Of a DNA stretch of 64,000 nt, positions 43,339-55,764 are shown one piece after another (within the stretch, counting starts at the first letter, position 1; every line of letters starts with the position of its first letter). The stretch is taken from contig NC_089587.1 of NCBI RefSeq assembly GCF_019320115.1, positions 100,962,166-101,026,165 on the forward strand. Reading direction: 5' to 3'. The DNA comes from Miscanthus floridulus. Taxonomy: Eukaryota > Streptophyta > Magnoliopsida > Poales > Poaceae. Position numbers and translations under genes: made by a program. Below the pieces are notes generated by a model, which did not search any database, was not told where the DNA came from, and was given only the letters and a program-made list of their open reading frames with translations.

Positions 43339-46300
43339 TATAACAGAACCGACCAAATCATAAGAACATAAGTACAAAAACAATCATCGAAGTGATCAAA
43401 TTCCTGTACTTAAGCTCCCATAATCCCGGTAGTCCGGAAATCACGAAGGATTTCAACCAACTCTCGACATACAAACCAAGACCATAGTGATTCAACACAA
43501 CACATCATTCGTTACAACATTTCATAAGTAGCATTCAGATTACATCCATCAGAGTTCAAATAAAATATTACAAACCAAGTTCAAATTTGCAGAAGCAACA
43601 TAGTTTAGTACATAATTTCATAGTTTCAAATACATTGCTAGATCTCAGTCATGTCTCACAAAAGCATCTTCAGGTACGAGAACTATGAGAGACCGCGCCC
43701 AACGGTCTAGTCTTCATCCCTAGCCGGGAGAAGGCAATACTTGCAGCAACCAAAGTAGAATTGATCATCTGCAATAGGTGGGAGATAAACCCTGAGTACG
43801 AGAAGGTACTCAGCTAGACTTACCCATCAAAACCAGAAATAAAAGACACCAAGGGTCATGCAAGGCTTATGAGGTGGGCTAGCTGGACACAGTTGCATAA
43901 AAGAGCTTATGAATATAGTAACCAATTTAAACTTTGCATCAAGTTATCATCATTTACCTGTCCACTAGATTTGCACCTGTACTAGAGCACTCACCTATTA
44001 GGAGCAAACAATATTAACCATAGCAGGTATAATAAGGCTGTCATCATCATATCATCATTTTCGAACCATTATGTTATTTAGTGTATCTACTTTGGAGATA
44101 AGCCCGTCAAGTTCTCACTAACCAGGAGAGACGGTGACTCGAATCGAATTACAACTCAGCTGAGGGGGTATTCCTAACTCTCACCTTGGCATACTTTGCA
44201 AGGGTAGCCATGGGTCACCTTTGGGACAACTCAGGAACCAAATTCGTGGGTTCGATCAGCACCAGCGCTCTCAGGGATTACCCTTCTGCCAGGACGATCA
44301 GGACTTTTAAATCACCTGCCCTTGGACTCACGCCTACAGCTCCCTTCTGAGGCGTACTTTATACTTATCGACTCCCGGCCTAAGGTGAGCTACTCGGCTT
44401 TGTGGTCGGTCTTTAGACACGGCCAACTAAGAGAGAGGCATGCATTCAATATGAACAGGAAAGGCTCCAAGATTTAGTCCTTAAGCGACACAGACGGAGT
44501 CACTACAAACCGGTAAGCCTCCATCCGGTCTTCATTTCAAATTAAGACAGGTTCTTTTCCACGATAGCAAATATAGCCAACCGTGCCATATGTATCCCTA
44601 TATCTCGTAGGTGACAGGAAATCACCCAACTTCTACCGCGTTTAAGCAGGGCTAAGCACTACACGAACCAGAGCTACATAGGATTCAGGGTATCAATATC
44701 TGGACAAGGATTGGATAACCAATGCAGCAAGTGTTTGCATCCAACACCTAAACTTAATGCAACAATATATATATGTAACAATTAATACTTTAACTGCATT
44801 TTAGAAATTAGGAGGCTTAATATGCTCTGGGGCTTGCCTTTCACAAAGTTGCACGGACGGTGATCCGGGCACTCAACGGCGACCTCGTCTGGCACCTCTC
44901 CCGTGGGCTGCACCTCCTGAATCTCTGATGTTGGCTGCTGCTGCTCCCCGCTCGGTTCCTCGAATTCCAGCAGTGTTGCACCTTCCGGTACACTTATTGC
45001 ATGCCGATGCCCAAGATAAATATCATGGATGCATAAGGAATGACATGATGCTCATGATGAATGGATCATAGTAAGTGTTTAACGAAACATCACTGGACTC
45101 TCGTTTACCGATTAAGAATAGCTCTATTCAAATCACTTTAAAACATGTATCTTACTTAACTTGAAGAACAAGATCAACTTACCTAACTTGAATAACCTAA
45201 GATAAAGATGCTCATCTTCAGTTAAAGGCCTAACACCTAGGAACATTACCACAAGCTTAGGAAATACTAAAGGCATACTTAAATCAAAGTTAAGGTTTTA
45301 CATGCAACGAGTAGTTCCTTAATTCAATCATAACCAGAGTTCTATAAATTCAAATGACTTGCAAGAGGACATTATGGAAAGCTTATGAAATTCTCTACAA
45401 TTCATTTATAAACATCAAAGCATGATTCTTATGTTAACCAAATCGAATTCAAGTAAATCTAAAATCTATCCAGAAATGACAGGTTTACTAAATTAATTAT
45501 TTAGTGATGATGCAAAAGCATAATTGGATCAAACCAAGTTTACCAACTTATTGCACATACTAGAGGAACATCAAAAAGTATAGTGCTAACTTCTAAATAA
45601 TTTATTTAATGCCCTTTTCTAATTTATTTAGTTAATTAGGTGATTAAAGCAATATATAGTAAAACTATTCAGAAAAATATACAAAAATTACAGTAACTAT
45701 CTCATGCTTCACATAGACTACCATAAAAATTTCAAAGCCATTGGGCAAGCAGAACTTGCTGTATCCAAAATAACATGTGGCATGTCTATTCTAGCATAAT
45801 TAGGAAATCCTAATGAAAAGTGGTCAAGCAACAGATTTAACATTTTTCCTAGCATCATTATAGCATAAGAATAGCACTCACCAAATTTTACCTTTACTAG
45901 ATCTATAGAAAAATTATGAAAATTCACACAAGATCCATCCATGCAAACAAGAGAATTTCCTAACTCCTACATACAGTGTCCAAAATGTATGAAAATTTAA
46001 CTACAAGCTATTCATGATATGAGAAGTACACCATAAAAATTTCATGTCATTTGGAGCTACATAGAAAAAGATATAATTACCCCTATTTCCTTCATGATTA
46101 AAAGAGATAATTAGCAACTCCATTTTTCATAACAGAACATGGCATAAATTATATTTTTAATATAAACTAGACATTATCATGAACTCAATAAAATTGGAAC
46201 CACATCATTTGAATCTACCAACCAGGAGATACATATTTTTGAATATATACACAAGTCTGTGAAAAGAATAAAACAAAACGAATTTGAAACCCTAACTCTA

Positions 46301-48001
46301 CTGCTGGGCCGGCCCGAAGGACACGACAGCCCACGAAGCACACGCTGGCGCAACCCAGACTCAGGGTGGCCTAGAACTCGCTCCCGCCTCCACTTCAGCG
46401 ACTGACAAAGGGACCCCGCACGTCAGCGAGACAGACAGGGGAGGGAAAGAGAACGATGGCGTAGCTTGTCGACTGTGATAGCTCCGGCGAGGTCATCGGT
46501 GCTACGGTGTTTGCCTCACCCATGTGCATCTAACAGTGCCATCTATTGAAGCTATTGCCATGGCTACAGGGGTGGCAACGATCATGGTGGCGCACGGCCA
46601 CAGCTTGGCCGGCTCCGGTAAGGTGATGGCGTCGCGGCCCTAGTGGGTGACCCTACGAGCATTAGTAGCATTCACAGTACCTAGTGCAAGGGAGAGAGGG
46701 GATGGGAAGGCCGTGGTGGTAGTTGGCCTCGTGGAGCGCCAACTCCGGCGAGGTCCCACCATGGCGGCGGTGGAAGAAATGGCAAATACGCCCTTACCAA
46801 GCCTCAAATGACCCGATTGAAAGGTGGAGGTGGTAGAAGAGATCATGGCGAAGCTAGGGGCAAGATGGCCGACGCATTTTTGCAGTGGCGAGCATGCAAG
46901 GCGACGGTGATGCTCGGTCAGAAATGGAGGAGCTGCTGCGGCGTGCCGCTGCGTGCGGTGGAGGCGAAAGAGATGCAAATGGAGCAGACGACTCGGTCAG
47001 GCAGGCGCTGGCCTTCATCTGGAGCTTGGATGCGCAACGTGGAGACATTGGCAGAGCATGCATGCCACGCGGCAATTAGCTTCTGAGCCAGTCGGCCACG
47101 GCGAGCTCTGGCAGTTTTCTGAAACGTTGATTCAGTGTTCTACGATGACGACTGATAACACGAATTCGACGATCCGTAACTCCCAAACGGTGATGATTTG
47201 GTTCATGGTATAGTTAACAAAATTGAAGACCTAAGTGAGTACAACAACTTCGTCAATTGGAGCTCGAGTTGGTTCAGCCTGGTTAGGGAGATACAAGCCT
47301 CCAAACATTGGTACACGAAACTTTAAATCAACTCTGGGACTTAGAAAATTTCTAAGTGTGAATTCAGCATGGAAATATGACTTGTGGGCCTTGTTTGAAC
47401 ATGTTCTAGCCATTTTCATGAGTTGATCATAAAACAACTTTTGTTCCTTGATAAATTGGCTACAACTTTGGTAAAGGGTGCATAGCCATGCAAGGTCTCT
47501 AAGTTGGTCTTTTGAATCAGTCAAATAGTGGCACTCTAAGGGTCATTCAAAGTCAAACCTCCACTTGAGGGCATTTTTGTCATTTTGATCCACATGAACA
47601 ATGTCCCAACAATTACCCTAAGTGTAGTTAAGGTGTATTAGACCATAATCAACCACTTTACACAAGTGCTATACCAATTTCTAATGATCACATGTGATGA
47701 AGCAATAAAACAATCAATTCACTCAAATGTTGCAATTCCATGTTTCACATGTTTCATTACTTTTGTTGCAATTTTAACTTGCCACATTCCTACCATGTGG
47801 CCATGTTTCAAGGTATAAGAAACTCATGTTGCATTCACATGTTGCACTACTACCATTCACAAGCAAATCAAGTATGAAACAAACAGAATTGCGAATGTTG
47901 CATATGTATGTTTCAATGACAATGGCATGATGAGATAAATGATGCATATGTTTATGAAATGAAATGCACTTTTGTGGAAGCCAAACACCTAGGGTGTTAC
48001 A
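43339..48001 (-). repeat. 5' LTR of gypsy element, 4,663 bp
   Basis: It is the same length as the left LTR and collinear with it throughout. The short open frames at 45,718-45,942, 46,640-46,978 and 47,231-47,524 are counterparts of those at 34,892, 35,816 and 36,517. They show the LTR pairing, not genes. Confidence 0.93.
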
Positions 48002-48430
48002 ATTGGTATCCCATTAAAAACCCTAGTGGAGAAAAAAAATAGGAGATACGACATATAGATTACTTCCCAAAAACCATTTTAGGAAAAATATGAGAAGCAA
48101 TATAAAGTGATATGTCGCTAAAACTCCCGTAAAAACCCAGTGGAAAAATTAGGAGAAAATATGACGACATATCATTGGTATTGCCTCTTGGATAACTCAC
48201 ATAAAAAACCTTTTCAGGGGGAAACCATGTATGAGTTGTGAGGGCAATATGTGTCTTTGATATTTTCCACAAAAGCCCCAGTGGGGAAAATAGAAAATAT
48301 AACACATGCTTATGTTAATATTACCTCATTAAAAACTTTAACAAGAAACCTTATAAGTAAAACTTGTGAAAGAAAAGAGTATAATATGATGCTGGTACAG
48401 GTCAACATCTAGGAGATGTCTCTCTCTGAT
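48002..48430 (-). repeat. Copia 3' non-coding tail with repeated 'aaaaccc-agtgg-aaaa' units
   Basis: Several irregular units with taaaaaccctagtgg / taaaaacccagtgg / aaaagccccagtggg occur at 48,015, 48,130 and 48,270, spaced by gacatatag-like sequence. They lie between the RNase H end and the polypurine tract and are common in Copia 3' regions. Confidence 0.55.
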
Positions 48431-48439
48431 TCTGGCAAA

Positions 48440-48829
48440 TCTCGAAGTCGTCGCATACCAATTCCATGTACCAATTTTTGAAACACAGAAGTTGATAAAG
48501 ACTTAGTAAATAGGTCAGCGAGATTATCACATGACTTGATTTGCAAAGATGTTTATTTCCCTGTTTTCTTGTAATTCATGGGGATAAAACAGTTTAGGAA
48601 CAATATGCTTAGTGATATTGCTCTTTATGTAACCTGATTGTATCTGTGTAATACAAGCAGAATTATCTTCATAGATAATTGTAGGTGATTCAATTGAACC
48701 AATACCACATGACTGTTGTATGTGGTTAATCATTCTATGAAGCCATACACATTCTCGTGATGCCTCGTATAGAGAAATAATTTTAGAATGATTAGTAGAG
48801 GTCGCTGTTAGAGTCTGCTTAGAAGACTT
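48440..48829 (-). pseudogene. RNase H of Copia element (frameshifted)
   Basis: The minus strand shows 'YEASRECVWLHRMINHIQQS', 'PTIIYEDNSACITQIQSGYIKS' and 'TKHIVPKLFYPHELQ'. Near 48,540 the frame shifts to 'LADLFTKSLSTSVFQKLVHGIGMRRLRDL'. The catalytic region of the Ty1-type RNase H (YEDN, the ADLFTKSL end) is recognisable. Confidence 0.75.
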
Positions 48830-50440
48830 CTATGAAATAGTTGTACCTCCATGTAGGAATACAAATCCTGTTTGGGATTTTCTGTTATGAGGATCAGATA
48901 AGTAACCTGCACTAGTATAACGAATCATACTGGGATCATGATTTTTCTTGAAGAATAAACCAAGATCCTTTGTGCCATTAAGATATCTGAGGATACACTT
49001 CGCTCCCATCCAATGACGGCGAGTTGGGTCCACACTATGCCTAACTAGTAAGTTTACTACAAATGCGATATCAAGCCTGGTGCAATTTGCAAGATACATA
49101 AGTATGTCAATGACACTAAGATATGGGATCTCTGGTCCCAACATCTTTTCTCTAATATCCCATGGTCTAAATGGATTTTTCCCTATTTCTAAGGAACGAA
49201 CAACCATCGAGGTTTTATTAGGGTATGATTTATTCATATTGAATTTCTCTAATATTTTCTGGATATAGGTTGATTGCTGCACTAAAATCCTTGAAGGATG
49301 GTGCTCAAGTTGTGAGCCTAGGCAATATTTGGTCTTACCCAAATCCTTCATCTCGAATTCCCTCTTTAGATGTTTGCGTGCTTCATCTATATCCTTTGGG
49401 CTGCCAATGATATTTAAATCATCAACATACACGGATATAATACAAAATCCCATTCGAGATTTCTTAATGAAAACACATGGACAATCATCATTGTTAGAGT
49501 ATCCTTTCTTTAGAAGGAATTTCCTTAGTCGGTTGTACCACATTCATCCCGACTGCTTCAAGCCATATAATGACTTTTGTAGTTTTACACAATACATGTT
49601 GCAATTTGTGTTTGGATTTAGAATTTGGATTCCATCGGGAACCTTCATGTATATGTCCGAATCAAGTGACCCATATAGATATGCTGTCACCATATCCATC
49701 AACTACATAGATAGATGATTTTGAACTGCTAATGATATTAAGTATCAGAAAGTAATTCCACTCATTACTGGAGAATATGTTTCATTATAATCAATGCCGG
49801 GTCTCTGCATGAACCCTTGTGCTAGTAGTCTCGCTTTATATCTCACCACCTCATTGTTCTCATTCCATTTCTAGATGAAAACCCATTTAAAGCCTATAGG
49901 AAAGACTTCAGAAGGTGTAGGTATTGCAGATGTGAATACCCCTCTTCTAATGAGTGAAGCTATCTCAGCTTGAATTGCTTCTTTCCATTGAGCCCAGTCC
50001 GAGCGCTTTTTGCACTCTGCCATGGTCTTAGGATCTGGATCATTGAGAAAGATTTCTGCAATTGCTGCGGAGAAGTACATGTCGACAACAGTAGTCTTAC
50101 GATAGTATGATTCTCCAGAATCTATGTAATTAATGGAAATTTCTTTCACCCCATTATTTGACTCAACATTTCCCAAAACTATGGAGTTAGGGTGTTTCAA
50201 TATCCCAGGATCAGAATTTGGATGCACTGTTAATCCGGGTTGTGGATTTGGTCCTGATGTTGGATTTTTATCCACTATTGGGTGTCTACCAACTTGAGGT
50301 TGGCTTGGATTTACTAATTTGGAGGATTTAGCCCTCGATATCCTCGGACGCTTACTTGTAGCATTATCCTTAGGAGCGGTCGTACTTCTCCCCCTCTTCT
50401 TTGGAAGTGGGAGTTGAATGGTTTTTATTGGTACCTCCAC
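48830..50440 (-). pseudogene. Reverse transcriptase of Copia element
   Basis: The N-terminal linker and RT start at 50,440-49,871 ('PKTMAECKKRSDWAQWKEAIQAEIASL', 'GFKWVFI'). After stops near 49,870 and 49,545 a long frame (49,543-48,830) gives 'MWYNRLRKFLLKKGY', the catalytic 'ISVYVDDLNIIG', 'FEMKDLGKTKYCLGSQLEH' and 'YLANCTRLDIAFVVNLLVR'. This is a Ty1/Copia RT with the YVDD box intact. Confidence 0.85.
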
Positions 50441-50513
50441 TCTTTCGGGTGCATTGCGAGCAGGATAAGAGGATTTAGTGACACCCTTATAATTAGTAAA
50501 TGCTTCTGGCAGG

Positions 50514-51463
50514 TTATTTGCAAATATGTTGCAAGTTTATGATTTTTTGAACTTGTTGTTCAGTCTCTAGAGTACGTGGATCTGAGGGGAGAATGCCTTG
50601 GGCATTCCAGATGATTTCCTGGCATTCATTTTGGTACTTGAAATCTCCCCCTAATGCTGGGAAATGGTCCTCATTAAATATGCAGTTAGCATATCGGGCC
50701 ATGAATAAGTCCCCTGTAAGAGGCTCGAGGTAGTTGATAATTGATGGAGATTGATATTCCACATAGATACCAAGTTTCCTATGTGGGCCCATAGAAGTAC
50801 GCTTAGGCAGTGAGATCGGTACGTATACAGCGCAACCGAATTTGCACAGATGAGAAATATTTGGCATATTCCCATGTACTAATTGCAATGGGGTGACTAC
50901 ATAATATGCAGTTGGTCGCAATTGAATCAAGTCAGCAGCATGTAAGACTGCATGACCCCAACATGAAGTTGGTAGGTTGTAATTTTGTAATAACGGTCTT
51001 GCAATGAGTTTAATTCTCTTAATAAGAGATTCTACTAAACCATTTTGTGTATGGACATATGGGATAGAGTGCTAAACTTGAATTCCCAAAGCCATACAAT
51101 AATCGTTGAAAGCCTTTGAGGAAAATTCAGCAGCATTGTCCATTCGAATTGATTGAATTTGATGTTTAGGATGATGTGCTCTAAGTCTAATAACTTGAGC
51201 AATAATTTTTGCAAATGCATGGTTACGTGTGGACAAAAGACACACATGAGACCATCGAGTAGATGCATCTATTAGAACCATGAAGTACCTGAATAGTCTA
51301 GACATTGGTTGTATGGGGCCACAAATATCTCCTTGAATGCGTTCAAGAAATTTTAGTGTCTCATTTTGGATCTTAACGGGCGATGGCCATACGATCAATT
51401 TCCCTGTAGCGCATAAGTGCACATAAAATCTGAAGATTTTAGGAATTTAGCAGTATTTAACTC
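50514..51463 (-). pseudogene. Integrase of Copia element
   Basis: The catalytic core shows Asp in 'IQGDICGPIQP', Asp in 'IRMDNAAEF' and Glu in 'NGLVESLIKRIKLI', with a TAG between the second and third. The C-terminal part (50,930-50,514) contains 'LHGN'-like 'LVHGNMPNISHLCKFGCAVYVP' and 'YEP.TG'-like 'YLEPLTGDLFMARYANCIFNE'. Confidence 0.82.
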
Positions 51464-51949
51464 ATGACCTTTAGAATTGCTCATAATTTTTCACATCATC
51501 CCTATACCAGGATGGCCAAGGCATTCATGCCAAATTTTGAATGCGTCAACATTATGAAAAATTACCTTGTACGCAACATGCGGTACGTGTTTGATGTATG
51601 TGTAGTACAATCCAAATGGAAAAGAGGGAATTTTCTTAACAATTCGTTTGCCATATCCGCTATTTTTAGTAACAAGGAGAATTTCCTCATTATTGTCATC
51701 ACGGGTTTCTATATGGAAACCATTTTGATAGATATCTCTATAACTTAACGAGATACGCTTTGAATCGGGATACAATAATGCATCCTCAATTGTAATTTGG
51801 GTACCCATGGGGAGTACAATAGTGGCATGACTATAGCCAACTATTGTAGCATCGTGCCCGACGATTGTCAAAACATTTCCTTGTCTTTTTGTAAGAGTTT
51901 GGAAATACTTTGTTTCTCTAAGTATAGAATTAGTGGTACCACTGTCCAC
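51464..51949 (-). pseudogene. Protease and GAG-pre-integrase of Copia element
   Basis: The retropepsin motif 'MDSGTTNSIL' starts at 51,949, followed by 'ATIVLPMGTQITIEDALLYPDSKRISLSYRDI'. The pre-integrase zinc motif region reads 'KIWHECLGHPGIGMM'. In Copia elements the protease precedes integrase, as here. Confidence 0.8.
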
Positions 51950-52204
51950 TAGGCATAATTCCTCCTCTATCAGATTGACCCCGTAGAAACTATATATAAA
52001 TAAAGAATTTGATATAAAACTCTTTGATGATATATAGAATACATACTTTATTTATTGAATATCAAATGTTTACATTACATTTATTGGATATTCAAACCAA
52101 ATAGTGATGACATTATTAAATATTTACAACATATAGGACATAAATTATTTTAATTATTGTAATCACTAGGACATAAAGACATGAGAATCTAAGAGATTGG
52201 GAGC

Positions 52205-53280
52205 CTATTCAAAGTCTCCAAATATGTCGTTGGATGCATATTCCACGATCATATTCCTCATATTAGCAAGATCCTCGCCTCCTCGTATGTTGTTGCTGCT
52301 TGGTTCCATTAGAACTTGTTGCGAACAACCAGCCTCATTCCTGGTGGTGTCAGGTCGAATGTTGAAGTGGGCTTTATACTTCTGTCCTGGTGCGGCACGT
52401 CCATGACCCATAGACTTTAAGTAGAGATCAATAAGATGACTTGGGGTATGGCATTTCTTTGTAGTATGGCTATAACAACCACACTTCTGACACACAGGTT
52501 TGTCATTCCTATGTTTGGAAATGTTCTTACCATTGTTGGAAACATGAGTTTGAGATTTCTTATTGCGTCTGTGTTGTTTTTTTTACCTTTCTTGGAATTT
52601 CCTTGAGGATGGGTCTTAGAAAGTCCACCATCAAATTTGGGTTTATTCTAAGTGTAAGCATGTACTTCAGGCAATGGAGCAGACCCTATGGGGCGCTGCT
52701 GATTATTCCAAACCATAAGTTCAGAATGTTTTTCGGCCTCAAGTAAAGTTTGTATAAGCTCAGAATAAACCTGGAAACGCCTTTCACGGTATTGTTGTCA
52801 AAGAATCCTTTCAGAGGGAAGCATAGTAGATAGAGTCTTTTCTATTTTATCCGCATCTGTAGGTTCTTTCTCGTAGAATTGCAACTTTGAGCAAATCCTA
52901 TGAACAGCATGGTTGTAATCACTCATAGTTTTGAAATCCTGTAAGCGAAGTTGCGTCCACTCATAGTTGGCCATAGGCAGGACAAGTGCCTTTTGTTGTT
53001 CGTAGCATTGCTTAAGAGAATTCCATAGATTTTGTGGGTTCTCTTCCAACAAGTATTCAACCTTAAGATCAGGATGAATATGGCTCCTAATGAGATATAG
53101 GGCCGTGTATACATTTTGATCATCAAGAGGTGCAACACCATCTTCGGGTGGTAACATAGCTCGATAAAGTCCATGGGACGCAAGACTAACCTTTACGTCC
53201 ACAACCCATGTGGGATAATTATGGCCATCTAGAGCAAGCAAATCAAACTCTTTGACGGTAATTGATCCTACACGAGGCAA
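52205..53280 (-). pseudogene. Gag of Copia element with CCHC knuckle
   Basis: The N-terminal gag (53,280-52,798) reads 'ITVKEFDLLALDGHNYPTW', 'LYLIRSHIHPDLKVEYLLEENPQNLWNSL' and 'YNHAVHRICSKLQFYEKE', the UBN2-type gag of plant Copia elements. After frameshifts the zinc knuckle CQKCGCYSHTTKKC appears at about 52,451-52,492, followed by a short tail. The leader to the right (53,281-55,523) is unusually long. Confidence 0.8.
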
Positions 53281-53394
53281 ACCATCAAAACATTTTAAGT
53301 TATTAAAATGCTGTGGTGTATTGTAATGGGATGCAAGATAGATACAAGATAAATCTTGTATTATTAATGGTGTAAAGATCTCATGTGCATAATA

Positions 53395-53810
53395 AAATAA
53401 TGGAGGTAGTCACTATAAAAGTGTAGACCTCAAATTGGGCATAGTCTGTATTAACAGTAGATGCCAAGTAATTATGCAAGTTGTATAAACACGTCTTAAG
53501 GTAGTCATCAAGAATGATGTAGACCTTAGTCAATTCGCAAACGAATTGGGTACGCACGTTGAGGATAGTCACTAAGTTATGGACTTAGTGTAGATCCCAC
53601 AGTAACAACTATGGTGCTACCTTGTGTATGGCCAATAGAAATGTGAATTAATGGTAGTCATCTTTGTGAAAAGAGGTAGACCAAATGTTCTCATTTGTGA
53701 TGTTGGGTATGCACATTGAGGATAGTCACTAAGTGTTTACTTAGTGTAGATCCCACAGTAGCAACAGTGGTGCTACCTTGTGTATGGCCAACAAACAAAG
53801 GAACATGCAC
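53395..53810. repeat. Alternating direct repeats in Copia leader, about 157-bp period
   Basis: The string gaggatagtcactaag...tagtgtagatcccacagta.caac..tggtgctaccttgtgtatggcca occurs at 53,561 and again at 53,718. Between them lies a related unit (ggtagtcat....gtagacc) at 53,499 and 53,653, and an earlier one at 53,403. The A and B units therefore alternate. Confidence 0.75.
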
Positions 53811-54109
53811 GTTATACAATTGATGAGAAAATATACATAAAATGTCGCATCCATTATTTAAGCGCGTAGTGCTTTAAAGTCAAAAAGCATAAAAGGGGCT
53901 TAAATAAAATGATCGATTACAAAAGTGATTAATGAATAAATAATTTGCAAGATCATGGTAGTAATAAAAAGGATATTATTTATTGGATTTGCCATACATA
54001 CAGGGACAAATACTTTGAATAATATCATAAATGGATATTTTACAATGATAAAATATCACAAGTACAACTATAGTTAAAGTCAGCGACTAAACATAATTGT
54101 ACTTAATTT

Positions 54110-55523
54110 TACAGCATATAATTATAAGAGACTAACTTAGTCATTGACGAATTAATGCTGAAAATAAATAAAAAGAAGATAAAGAGCCAGCTAAGCCATT
54201 GAAATGGGATTGAACCAATTTCCAATTTTGGGCCCAGGTTGGCCCAATCGGGCAGGCACAAGGAAGGGGAGGGAGGCCAGGGCACCGGCCTTGGGTCGGC
54301 CCATCCCACGCGCGCAGCGCATAAAAGAGGGGGGATCGGGTGGCAGTTAGGGTTGAAACCCTAATCGCTCGCCGTCGCTGCCGATTTTGGATGCCGCCAC
54401 CGCAAAACCACCTCGCCGTCGCCCTCTACTGTGCCACCGCTGCAGGTCTTCAGTTTGAGGAGGAGTCCCCGTCCTCCGGGGAGTAGAAGCTACTACCGCC
54501 GCTAGCCATGTTGAGCACCTCCGCCGATGGGAGACCAAGCAGGGCCGGGTTCCAAGTCCCCCGACAGATCCCCGAGCGCCTGTCCACGACAGCCAACTTG
54601 CGCCCGAGGAGGCAATGAATCGTGGGGGGGGGGGGGCGTGGTGGCTATGCTCTTAGTGTGTGCTGGAGGCGGAGCTGAGGGTCCAGCGCTGTCAAGGAAA
54701 AAGTACGGCGAGACACCCGATCTCGCCGTGCTGTTGAAGATGTCGTCGATGCCGAGGCTGGTGACCACATCCTCCTCTTCCTCAATCTTCACAGCGTCAA
54801 GCGTGGGAGCAGCCCGCGTGTTTAGAAACCATGGATCGAGCAGGGGGATGCCGTTGCCTATCGCCACTGGAGTCGGAGAGGCTGGTGTGGGCGTCGATAG
54901 CGGTATGAGTACTCAAGCGTGTGCGGGATCGAGGTGAACTCCTTGTAAAAGTCGCACTAGAAGCGAGGCGGTGATGGTGCCAACGACATCGGCTCCATGG
55001 GGACGTATGCGGTAATGGGCTCGGCAACCACTTCATCAACGGGTGGTGTCGGGGCTTCCACAACTGGTGGCACTAGGGCTTCAACCGCTGGAGGCGTAGC
55101 ATTGCTGGGCCCAGCACCGTCCAAGCCAAGGCGAGGAGATGGTGGCTGGCTCTATAGACAAAGGTCGTGCAGAGGAGAAGCATGGTGGCCACGAACAGGA
55201 GTCCATCGGTGGTGAGGGACTGCATTAGAATGAAAGCCACGAACAGCGGTGTCGAAGAGGTGGCTGAAAGGACCATGGGTAATGTTGCGGCGAACACGAG
55301 GCCTAAGGCGCTTGAAGACGCTGCGGCGTTGTCCATGGTGGCCATGGTGGCGGATTGGGCCACGACGAACTCCACCGATGCGGTGAAGGGTGAAGAACAG
55401 TTGATGAACAACATGTGACGGTAAGTCAATCTTCATCATGCTTACCGGTGATGGTTCAGAGGCCTTAGTTGCCTTTGCGTCGTCGTTCTCTTTCGCTTGT
55501 CCAGTAGAGCAGTGCTGACAATG
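54110..55523 (-). other. GC-rich segment of unknown origin in the Copia 5' leader
   Basis: The segment lies between gag and the 5' LTR. Its composition is unlike the AT-rich leader on its left. On the plus strand it has TGGGCC motifs (54,230-54,300), cataaaaga near 54,321 and a ttagggttgaaaccctaa palindrome near 54,344. On the minus strand there are overlapping open frames: 55,429-55,073 has hydrophobic stretches, and 54,867-54,502 starts 'MAIGNGIPLLDPWFLNTRAAPTLD'. None is a retroviral or recognised protein. The patch looks like host promoter/exon sequence captured by the element, but a homologue is needed to show that. Confidence 0.45.
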
Positions 55524-55759
55524 TGTTGAAAGTGAATGAAAAATGAACAAGATTTTGGAACAATCATCGCTTTCATTGATCTCTTAGATATATATATACA
55601 AGTAAAGGGTCACGCTGTACGGACATCGTACAGACACCGTACAGACATGACTGTTTGGGAAAGTTAACTGCTAATCTAATCTCTAATCCTAACTGCATGC
55701 TTGGACAGATGAGATCATCTGTAGAATAGGTGTCTGTTGGTAGGCACCGTTTTGTAACA
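55524..55759 (-). repeat. 5' LTR of the Copia element
   Basis: It is the partner of 32,094-32,329. A tRNA-methionine primer-binding site next to it on the left is not clear; the minus strand reads cattgtcagcactgc where attggtatcagagc would be expected. Confidence 0.88.
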
Positions 55760-55764
55760 CGATG

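Larger units (their letters stand above)
32514..48001 (-). mobile_element. Tekay/RIRE3-like Ty3/gypsy chromovirus, 15,488 bp
   Basis: Two LTRs of exactly 4,663 bp (32,514-37,176 and 43,339-48,001) flank a 6.2-kb interior in minus orientation: primer-binding site, leader ORF, gag, protease, RT, RNase H, integrase, chromodomain-like end, polypurine tract. The ends are tgtaaca...tgttaca. The element interrupts the Copia element. The immediate flanks (atgtc left, attgg right) do not match, so a clean target duplication is missing. Coding regions contain single-base nonsense changes, mostly CAG-to-TAG or CGA-to-TGA type, and few frameshifts. It is therefore young but already inactive. The 4.66-kb LTRs are unusually long. 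Confidence 0.92.
32094..55759 (-). mobile_element. Copia (Ty1) element with 236-bp LTRs, interrupted by a gypsy insertion
   Basis: The LTRs at 32,094-32,329 and 55,524-55,759 are both exactly 236 bp and differ at 12 positions by my count. They are flanked by caatg (32,089-32,093) and cgatg (55,760-55,764), a 5-bp target duplication with one mismatch. Beside the left LTR the minus strand shows a purine tract (aagagggag), the polypurine tract, which confirms minus orientation. Gag, protease, integrase, RT and RNase H follow at 53,280-48,440. Without the nested gypsy the element is 8,178 bp, long for a Copia with such short LTRs. The lineage may be Ivana/Oryco-like. Confidence 0.85.
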
